A stretch of 33,603 nucleotides of DNA from Kangiellaceae bacterium. Lineage in GTDB: Bacteria; Pseudomonadota; Gammaproteobacteria; Enterobacterales; Kangiellaceae. The translations under genes were made by a program, and so were the position numbers. Within the stretch, counting starts at the first letter, position 1. Each line of letters starts with the position of its first letter. A model generated the notes under the pieces. It made no database searches. It was not told the origin of the DNA and saw only the letters and a list, made by a program, of their open reading frames with translations. Positions 27,635-33,603 of the stretch are shown here, piece after piece. The stretch lies in the NCBI GenBank assembly GCA_016743995.1, contig JADGFG010000025.1, forward strand, positions 2,083-35,685. Reading direction: 5' to 3'.

Positions 27635-28001
27635 TATCAAATCGTAAACACTCTCATTTTGTTTGGTAAATAATTCTGATTATTAAATCAGCTAATTCAA
27701 CACCTTATGTAAACACCCCCTTATAACCATATGGTCTAAGAACAACATAAAGTTTGTTGTTCAGGGCAGCACCTCAAACTCTAATTTTCAGCCAATAACT
27801 CTGGCCGTCACATCTTTATTACTTATTATCATTTCGCTCTATCATCTTGAAAGCTGATTAGAAAAAAGCAAAATTGCTTCTTGCCAATTGCGGCATACAC
27901 GATTAATCTTGCAACAGCATTCAAACTTAAAATGATTGGACATTTATCTAAAAATTTGAATATTCGTCAAAATATGAACCTAAACGGAAACCTGCACGCT
28001 T
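27635..28001. other. intergenic region between bfd and the M3 peptidase
   Basis: No credible gene; a short frame at 27881-28063 overlaps the peptidase start and is discounted. A perfect 8-bp hairpin GAACAACA-TAAAGTT-TGTTGTTC (27740-27762) lies downstream of bfd but lacks a T-run. Confidence 0.45.
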
Positions 28002-30185
28002 ATGACCTCAAAATTGCTTCTTATTTCTGTATTAACATCAGCTATGCTTTCTGGTTGTGCTGAAAATCCAGCCAATTCAAATATAAATGATATCTCAACG
28101 AATAATCAGACATTGAATAATATGAACAACAAACAACAAAACCCACTATTGAAAGAATGGTCAGGTAAATATAATGGTGTACCCGATTTTGATAAGGCTA
28201 AATTGAGCGATCTGAAGCCAGCATTGCGAACCGGAATGCTGTTAAATCTTGAGGAAATAGACAAGATAGCTAATGATTCATCACCAGCAACGTTTGAAAA
28301 TACGATTGTTGCTTTAGAGCGTTCAGGTAAAGCGCTGGATCGTGTTTTCGCTTATTGGGGAATATGGAGCAGTAACCGTTCAACACCGGCATTTCGAAAA
28401 ATTCAAACTGAAATGGCCCCCGAGCTTTCAGCGTTTTATTCAAAAATAAGCCAGAATTCTGTGTTGTTTACCCGTGTTAAAGCCGTTTATGAAGGTGATG
28501 AGATGAAATCTCTTCGTGAAGACCAGAAACGACTGACTTACCTGACTTACAATAGTTTTGCCCGTAACGGCGCAACATTAACCGGAAAAAGTAAATTACG
28601 TTACGCAGAAATTAATAAACGGTTAGCGGAATTACATACCAAATTTGCCAACAACATACTGGCTGACGAAGAAAACTATGTTTTGTACCTGAATAAAAGC
28701 CAGCTTGGCGGTTTACCTGAGTCTTATGTGCTTGCAGCAGCAGCGGCTGCAACAGAACGAGACCAGCAAGGCAAATATGCGGTGACCAATACTCGTTCTT
28801 CAATGTCTCCTTTTCTGGCCTATTCTAATGAAAGAGAGTTAAGAAAAAAGGTATGGGAAACCTATTACAGCCGAGGAGATAATGGCGACGAAAATGACAA
28901 CAATGCGTTAATCACCGAGATTTTGACTTTACGACATGAACGAGTGAAATTACTGGGGTACGAAAATTATGCTTCATGGCGTCTGGAAGATCGTATGGCA
29001 AAAAAACCAGAAAACGCAATGAAATTGATGAAATCAGTATGGCCTGCCGCTATCGCAAGAGTAGGTGAAGAAGTCGCAGATATGCAGAAATTAGCGGAAA
29101 AACAAGGGATAACAGACAAGATCATGCCATGGGATTACCGTTATTATGCAGAAAAAGTTCGTAAAGACAAATACGCTCTCGATTCAGATGAGGTTAAACA
29201 ATACTTGCAACTGAACAAATTGAGAGAGGCAATGTTTTACGTTGCAGGACGCCTGTTTAACTTTGATTTTACGCTGGTTAAAAAGGGAGAGGTTTCCGTT
29301 TTTCACCCCGATGTAAAAGTCTGGGAAGTTACCGACAAATCGAGTGGAAAACATATCGGCCTCTGGTATCTGGATCCCTTTTCTCGTACAGGTAAACGTT
29401 CTGGCGCCTGGGCTTCAACTTTTAGAGGTTACTCAACTTTTGATGGCCCAGAAAATGTTCTTGCCACCAATAATTCAAACTTTGTAAAAGGACAATCCGG
29501 ACAACCAACATTAATTTCATGGGATGATGCTGAAACCTTCTTTCATGAATTTGGACATGCACTTCATTATCTGTCCTCAAGTGTCGCTTATCCTGGATTA
29601 AATGGTGGAGTCAGAGATTATACTGAGTTTCAGTCTCAACTCTTAGAAAGATGGTTAATGACTGATGACGTGATCAATAAGTATCTGGTTCATTATAAAA
29701 CAGGTCAGCCAATGCCTGAGGAACTGATTAATAAAATAAAAAAAGCAGCGACCTTTAACCAGGGCTTTAAAACAACCGAATATCTTGCATCAGCATTAAT
29801 CGATATGAAGCTTCACACAACCGATCCAGCCAACTTGAATGCGGATCAGTTTGAAAAAGAAACTTTGGCTCAGCTTAACATGCCAGAAGAATTGGTCATG
29901 CGACATCGCACTCCCCACTTTGGCCACATTTTTAGTGGAGAAGGATACGCTTCTGGTTATTATGGCTATTTATGGGCTGAGGTTCTCACTTCTGATGCCG
30001 CCGAGGCTTTCTCTGAGTCAGATGGTGGTTTTTACGATAAACAAACCGCTGAAAAGTTAGTCAAACATCTGTTTAGTATTCGTAACTCTGTTGATCCGGC
30101 TATTGCGTATCGTTTATTCAGAGGCAGAGATGCTGATGTTAGCGCATTAATGAGAGACCGAGGTTTTCCTGCAGCCCAGAAGTAA
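28002..30185 (+). CDS. M3-family oligopeptidase / peptidyl-dipeptidase, lipoprotein
   Basis: A 727-residue Dcp-like zinc metallopeptidase. The catalytic motif is HEFGHALH (H515, E516, H519), with E542 in DYTEFQSQ as the likely third zinc ligand. It should cut short peptides in the envelope. The N-terminus MTSKLLLISVLTSAMLSGC is a lipoprotein signal peptide with Cys19 as the lipidation site, unlike the cytoplasmic E. coli Dcp, so this form sits at the inner or outer membrane. The length fits Dcp plus an N-terminal linker. The ribosome site is weak (GGAAACC about 9 bases upstream). It stands alone. Confidence 0.93.
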   Translation: MTSKLLLISVLTSAMLSGCAENPANSNINDISTNNQTLNNMNNKQQNPLLKEWSGKYNGVPDFDKAKLSDLKPALRTGMLLNLEEIDKIANDSSPATFENTIVALERSGKALDRVFAYWGIWSSNRSTPAFRKIQTEMAPELSAFYSKISQNSVLFTRVKAVYEGDEMKSLREDQKRLTYLTYNSFARNGATLTGKSKLRYAEINKRLAELHTKFANNILADEENYVLYLNKSQLGGLPESYVLAAAAAATERDQQGKYAVTNTRSSMSPFLAYSNERELRKKVWETYYSRGDNGDENDNNALITEILTLRHERVKLLGYENYASWRLEDRMAKKPENAMKLMKSVWPAAIARVGEEVADMQKLAEKQGITDKIMPWDYRYYAEKVRKDKYALDSDEVKQYLQLNKLREAMFYVAGRLFNFDFTLVKKGEVSVFHPDVKVWEVTDKSSGKHIGLWYLDPFSRTGKRSGAWASTFRGYSTFDGPENVLATNNSNFVKGQSGQPTLISWDDAETFFHEFGHALHYLSSSVAYPGLNGGVRDYTEFQSQLLERWLMTDDVINKYLVHYKTGQPMPEELINKIKKAATFNQGFKTTEYLASALIDMKLHTTDPANLNADQFEKETLAQLNMPEELVMRHRTPHFGHIFSGEGYASGYYGYLWAEVLTSDAAEAFSESDGGFYDKQTAEKLVKHLFSIRNSVDPAIAYRLFRGRDADVSALMRDRGFPAAQK

Positions 30186-30497
30186 CGCAAAATGTAACAG
30201 CTTGTCGAGACTGGTTAGTAAAACCAGAACTCGACGAGCGTTGGTTTCTTCATTGGTTTGTTGCCTTCAAATGGTACAATTTCTAAACTTCCCGCAAATC
30301 AGAACATCGGCAAGTCTTTTGGCATTCTATTTGCGAATTAGTAACCCCTTTCTGAATACAAAACATGTCTGGCAGTCCCGATATATTTAGCTTTCAATCA
30401 ATTACAATGCGATGTAACATTCGGCTAAATCATAAATATTCATATGCGCAAATGGCAATATGAGTAAAATTACTACAATTTGAGGAATAAGTCAGCA
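30186..30497. other. intergenic region upstream of fabV
   Basis: No credible gene. It holds the hairpin at 30201-30238 and should hold the fabV promoter; I cannot place the hexamers with confidence. Confidence 0.4.
30201..30238 (+). terminator. possible terminator after the M3 peptidase gene
   Basis: A 9-bp stem (30201-30209 with 30230-30238, one G-T pair) enclosing a second 6-bp stem CTGGTT/AACCAG. A T-rich stretch follows loosely (TTGGTTTCTTC). It lies 15 bases after the stop codon. Confidence 0.5.
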
Positions 30498-31679
30498 ATG
30501 GTCATTAAGCCAAAAATCCGCGGATTCATCTGTACCAATGCTCACCCGGTTGGTTGTGCAGCAGGGGTTGAGGAACAGATTAACTTTGTCCGACAACAAA
30601 GCCCTGTTAAAAACGCCCCCAAAAATGTGTTAGTAATCGGTTGTTCTACCGGTTATGGGTTAGCATCGCGAATAACTGCGGCATTTGGTGGTAATGCGAA
30701 CACACTTGGTGTCTGTTTTGAAAAAGAACCTACAGAGAAAAGAACAGGAACTGCTGGCTGGTACAATACTGCTGCTTTTCATCAACAGGCAAAATCCGCA
30801 GGTTTATATTGTAAAACAATCAATGGTGATGCATTTTCACATGATTTAAAGCAACAGATTGTTGAGCTGGCTCGTCAGGACATGGGAAAAATTGATCTGA
30901 TTATTTATAGTCTGGCGTCTCCAAGACGACAGGATCCAGACTCTGGAGAGGTGTTTAATTCAACGCTTAAGCCTGTCGGCTCAGAATATACAACCAAAAC
31001 ATATGATACCAGTAAAAACCTGGTTGTTGATATTTCACTTTCCCCTGCCAACCAGCAAGAAATTGATAACACCGTTAAGGTTATGGGCGGAGAAGATTGG
31101 GAACTCTGGATAAAAGCGCTTAATTCTGCTGGCGTTCTGGCGGATAATTGCAAGACAACGGCTTACACTTATATCGGTAAGGAGTTAACATTACCCATCT
31201 ACGGTAATGCTACGATTGGTAAAGCTAAAGAAGATCTTGATCGTGCTGCATCGGCATTAAACCAGTCTTACTCAGACTTAAAACTAAAAGCTTATGTGAC
31301 TTCACTTAAAGCCGTGGTGACTCAGGCAAGTTCAGCAATCCCTGTTATGCCGTTATATATTTCCTTAATGTATCAGGTCATGAAAAATGAAGGTGTTCAT
31401 GAGGGAGTAATCGAGCAAATATATGGATTATTTGATCGACTGCTACTGAGTGATAATCCTGAAGTTGACGATGTTAACCGGTTAAGAATGGATAGCGTTG
31501 AAACCAATGATGAAATCCAGGACAAAATCAAGCAGGTTTGGGCAAAAGTTAATACTGAAAATTTTGCTGAACTCGGTGATTATGAAGGGTATCACCTGGA
31601 CTTTCTGAAGTTATTCGGCTTTGGCCATGATAATGTCAATTACGAGGCAGATGTTTCTCCTTCGGCTGACTGGGTATAA
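30498..31679 (+). CDS. fabV: trans-2-enoyl-CoA/ACP reductase (FabV)
   Basis: A 393-residue NADH-dependent enoyl reductase that completes each round of fatty acid elongation and is naturally tolerant of triclosan. It starts MVIKPKIRGFICTNAHPVGC, the family's usual N-terminus, at the ATG at 30498 (an upstream in-frame TTG at 30480 is rejected), with GAGGA 11 bases upstream. The NADH site GCSTGYGLASR (48-58) and the catalytic Y-x8-K (Y235, K244 in YGNATIGKAK) are both intact, and the length matches FabV. It has its own 312-base upstream region. Confidence 0.97.
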   Translation: MVIKPKIRGFICTNAHPVGCAAGVEEQINFVRQQSPVKNAPKNVLVIGCSTGYGLASRITAAFGGNANTLGVCFEKEPTEKRTGTAGWYNTAAFHQQAKSAGLYCKTINGDAFSHDLKQQIVELARQDMGKIDLIIYSLASPRRQDPDSGEVFNSTLKPVGSEYTTKTYDTSKNLVVDISLSPANQQEIDNTVKVMGGEDWELWIKALNSAGVLADNCKTTAYTYIGKELTLPIYGNATIGKAKEDLDRAASALNQSYSDLKLKAYVTSLKAVVTQASSAIPVMPLYISLMYQVMKNEGVHEGVIEQIYGLFDRLLLSDNPEVDDVNRLRMDSVETNDEIQDKIKQVWAKVNTENFAELGDYEGYHLDFLKLFGFGHDNVNYEADVSPSADWV

Positions 31680-32019
31680 ATGAACGCATAATATTCATGT
31701 GAGTCAGTGGCTGAATTTTGACTCTGTTAGTTGTTAGCTCACATGATTTTTGAACTTTTGAACTTTTGAACTTTTGAACTTTTGAACTTTTGAACTTTTG
31801 AACTTTTGAACTTTTGAACTTTTGAACTTTTGAACTTTTGAAAAGATTACCAACGTAATATTTTTCGACCCCCCTCCTCCCTTTTTATTTACTTTAAACG
31901 ATATATCCGCCAGGTAATATCTCTTGTAGCAATGTATTTCTGTTTTTGTGGCAATTGCAAAATATATACTCTAAACTCTTTAAAAACATAAAAATAAAAG
32001 TCACAAAAGGATCAATCCT
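31680..32019. other. intergenic leader of the borosin locus
   Basis: No gene. It contains the 8-bp repeat array (31752-31839), a pyrimidine-rich stretch (31867-31885) and the ribosome site AAGGA (32007-32011) of the methyltransferase gene, spacing 8. An AT-rich segment with a TATACT hexamer (31965-31970) could be a -10, but no good -35 is at the right distance. Confidence 0.5.
31752..31839. repeat. 8-bp tandem repeat GAACTTTT, eleven copies
   Basis: Eleven perfect consecutive GAACTTTT units, then a partial unit (GAA). The array lies between fabV and the borosin methyltransferase, 180 bases before the latter's ATG. Such arrays change length by slippage, so spacing upstream of the borosin genes could vary between cells. 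Confidence 0.97.
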
Positions 32020-32853
32020 ATGCAGTGTCCTTCTGGAAAAGGAAGATTAATTATTGTTGGTTGTGGTCTTCACCCTGGTCACGTTACCCTGGAAACTGAG
32101 AGCCACATTAAAAATGCCGATCGGGTACTTGTCGTTTGTCCCAATCCATTGTCAATTCAGCATATAAAAAAGCTAAACAGTGCGATTGAAAATCTTGGAA
32201 GGTATTACACCAGCGAAAACTCAAGGTTAACGACCTATCGATTAATGGCCAAAAGAATGGTAAAACTGGTTAAACAGGGCCTTAATGTTTGTACTGTTTT
32301 TTACGGACATCCGGGAATTTTTGTACTTGCAACCCATAAAGCGAAAGATGCTCTGGATAAACAGGGTTATGAAGCCCGAATGCTGCCAGGTATCTCAGCG
32401 GATGCCTGTTTGTTTGCCGACCTTAATGTCGATCCTTCCACTTCTGGTTGCCAATCATATGAGGCTACGCAGTTTCTACTTGCCGAACGGAATATTGATG
32501 TTGATGCTGCTCTGATTTTATGGCAAATAGGTCTGGTTGGTGAAACGACATTAAAAAAACAAGCACCAGGCCAGTTTGGTCTCGAGGCAATTACTCGGTT
32601 ATTATTGCAGTCTTATTCTCCTGAGCATCGCTTGTGTATTTATGAAGCCCCTTCACTTCCGGGCTTTTCACCAAGAACTGACTGGTTAAGCTTAAAAGAT
32701 CTACCTGACTGCTCGTTGTCGTCAATAAGCACACTCTATATACCGGCGGTTTCTCAGCCGACAATTGTAAGCGAACGTCTTGACTGGTTAGGCATTAACG
32801 AAACAGAAATTACAGCCTGGAACGAACCAATTGACAGAGAAGTACTCATTTAA
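32020..32853 (+). CDS. borosin-type peptide backbone N-methyltransferase (split system)
   Basis: A 277-residue SAM-dependent tetrapyrrole-methylase-fold protein. Its motifs resemble SonM of the Shewanella split borosin and OphMA: SAM site GCGLHPGH (14-21), a Tyr-x5-Arg-x3-Tyr set (Y63, R69, Y73) at the spacing of the catalytic residues of OphMA, then YGHPGIFVLATHKA (95-108) and MLPGISADACLFADL, ending SGCQSYEATQFLL. It should transfer methyl groups to backbone amide nitrogens of the precursor encoded 29 bases downstream. A cobalamin-pathway methylase is less likely: no cob/cbi genes are near, and the catalytic set and precursor fit borosins. AAGGA is 8 bases before the ATG. Confidence 0.9.
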   Translation: MQCPSGKGRLIIVGCGLHPGHVTLETESHIKNADRVLVVCPNPLSIQHIKKLNSAIENLGRYYTSENSRLTTYRLMAKRMVKLVKQGLNVCTVFYGHPGIFVLATHKAKDALDKQGYEARMLPGISADACLFADLNVDPSTSGCQSYEATQFLLAERNIDVDAALILWQIGLVGETTLKKQAPGQFGLEAITRLLLQSYSPEHRLCIYEAPSLPGFSPRTDWLSLKDLPDCSLSSISTLYIPAVSQPTIVSERLDWLGINETEITAWNEPIDREVLI

Positions 32854-32882
32854 AATCTCACAACTGAAACGAGGAATGCACA

Positions 32883-33206
32883 ATGAACAAATTAATGAAC
32901 TTTTACCTGGAACTTTCTACAGATGCTGAGAAAATGGCATTATTTAATAGTGGTTTTAATAATGAAGAAGTCGCTCAAAATAGAAGTAGAATGTTATCTG
33001 ATGCAGGTATTGAAGATTGCGATTATCTGACTTCTCTCACTCAGACTCAACTTCATGAAGAAATGGGAAAGCAATTATCAAGTCAGGAACCTGAATGGAG
33101 CCAGTATAATAATTATGCAGGAAATACCGATAACACGGCATGCCAGTTTAAAAATTATGCAGGAAACACTGATAACACGGTAAGTCAGTTTAGTAAGAGA
33201 AATTAA
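32883..33206 (+). CDS. split-borosin RiPP precursor peptide with duplicated core
   Basis: A 107-residue precursor. Residues about 1-60 resemble the SonA-type borosin-binding region: a helix-rich MNKLMNFYLELSTDAEKMALF, then a second helix NNEEVAQNRSRMLSDAGIE. A linker follows (61-76), then two 14-residue units at 77-90 and 91-104, NYAGNTDNTACQFK and NYAGNTDNTVSQFS, ending KRN. The DNA of the units is identical at 35 of 42 bases, indicating duplication. These are the likely cores for N-methylation. GAGGA precedes the ATG by seven bases. It follows the methyltransferase gene by 29 bases and precedes a third gene by six. The exact core limits and any protease are inference. Confidence 0.83.
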   Translation: MNKLMNFYLELSTDAEKMALFNSGFNNEEVAQNRSRMLSDAGIEDCDYLTSLTQTQLHEEMGKQLSSQEPEWSQYNNYAGNTDNTACQFKNYAGNTDNTVSQFSKRN

Positions 33207-33212
33207 CAATAT

Positions 33213-33603
33213 ATGATAAAAATAAAAATAGTACTCGTAAGCAGTTTTTTGCTTGCGAGTATTCTCACAGCCAGATATACCAACGCTTTTTCTATCACGC
33301 CGATCAGTAAAACACAAAAGGCTACTTCATCTTTAACATTAACCACCGAAACTGGTCGCTGGTATGTTGAAGAGATCAAAAAGTACGTACGTAACTCGCC
33401 AAACAAAGCAATAGCTCTGGTTCAGAAGGCCAAGCTTCATTTTAAAAAACATCCTGATACTTTATCTGAAATTAGCGTCATTAATGAATACTCATATGCA
33501 CTGTATTTTCTAGGTCAGTATGCATTAGCAATGGAGCAAGCAAAATACGCTGAGCTAGAAGCCACAAAAAATCAATTTGAGCTGGCTGTAGCACGAGCAA
33601 AAG
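33213..33603 (+). CDS. exported helical-repeat (TPR-like) protein, cut by window end
   Basis: The frame is open from the ATG at 33213 to the window end (130 codons). It starts with a signal peptide (MIKIKIVLVSSFLLASILTA, charged then hydrophobic), followed by helical repeats of TPR character (SPNKAIALVQKAKLHFKKHP; YSYALYFLGQYALAMEQAKY). Only six bases separate it from the precursor stop, so co-transcription is very likely, although no clear ribosome site is seen. N-terminal TPR regions of this type often sit before a membrane helix and a GGDEF or histidine-kinase domain; here the rest is missing. A sensory role tied to the borosin is inference. Confidence 0.75.
   Translation, partial: MIKIKIVLVSSFLLASILTARYTNAFSITPISKTQKATSSLTLTTETGRWYVEEIKKYVRNSPNKAIALVQKAKLHFKKHPDTLSEISVINEYSYALYFLGQYALAMEQAKYAELEATKNQFELAVARAK

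Noticed and set aside
27881-28063. Short plus-strand frame before the M3 peptidase
   Set aside because: It overlaps the start of the lipoprotein signal of the peptidase in another frame, with no ribosome site or recognisable content.
31752-31839. CRISPR or iteron origin reading of the 8-bp array
   Set aside because: Units are contiguous with no spacers, and no replication initiator or cas gene is nearby.
31917-31928. ATATCTCTTGTA shared with the arm of the 6615-6656 palindrome
   Set aside because: Only 12 bases match and there is no inverted partner at the second site; among all 12-base words in a window this size such a coincidence is expected.
32020-32853. Reading the methyltransferase as a cobalamin or siroheme pathway enzyme
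   Set aside because: The fold is shared, but no tetrapyrrole genes are nearby, the Tyr-Arg-Tyr set fits borosins, and a precursor follows directly.

Overview
The window looks like a chromosomal segment of a low-GC, probably marine or aquatic gammaproteobacterium. The evidence is the compact comEC-exbB-exbD-msbA-lpxK-ycaR-kdsB block, FabV, a Bfd/bacterioferritin pair, a lipoprotein Dcp-like peptidase and a DUF2062 protein. I cannot fix genus or species from the sequence. No rRNA, tRNA, CRISPR array, integrase or intact insertion sequence was seen.

Layout. 1-2.9 kb is accessory: two small unrecognised ORFs, a secreted-free ankyrin-repeat protein and a broken Thr/Asn-rich gene. 2.9-6.5 kb (minus) is a SNF2-family ATPase followed by a SWIM zinc-finger protein with a C-terminal helix-turn-helix. 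6.8-8.8 kb has a small secreted protein, apparently frameshifted in its signal peptide, then a HupE/UreJ-family membrane protein and a membrane-anchored periplasmic protein. 8.9-13.3 kb (minus) is an RND efflux pump with its adaptor, lacking an outer-membrane partner. After 1.2 kb of AT-rich DNA without genes comes a TonB-dependent receptor (14.5-17.2 kb).

17.3-25.4 kb (minus) is an envelope and DNA-uptake block: ComEC, then ExbB/ExbD, MsbA, LpxK, a Trm112-like protein, KdsB and a low-molecular-weight tyrosine phosphatase. 25.6-27.6 kb holds a DUF2062 protein and an iron-storage module: two complementary bacterioferritin subunits, and a divergent Bfd ferredoxin whose near-consensus promoter carries a Fur-box-like site. 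28.0-31.7 kb has a lipoprotein M3 peptidase and the FabV enoyl reductase.

The most interesting system is at the right edge (32.0-33.6 kb). It is a split borosin RiPP locus: a tetrapyrrole-methylase-family peptide backbone N-methyltransferase resembling SonM, then 29 bp later a 107-residue precursor with a SonA-like N-terminal binding region and a C-terminal tandem duplication of a 14-residue putative core. Six bases after the precursor begins an exported, helical-repeat (TPR-like) protein cut by the window end. An array of eleven 8-bp repeats lies just upstream of the locus. The precursor and its polar, Cys/Ser-variant repeat core look like the part least likely to have been described.
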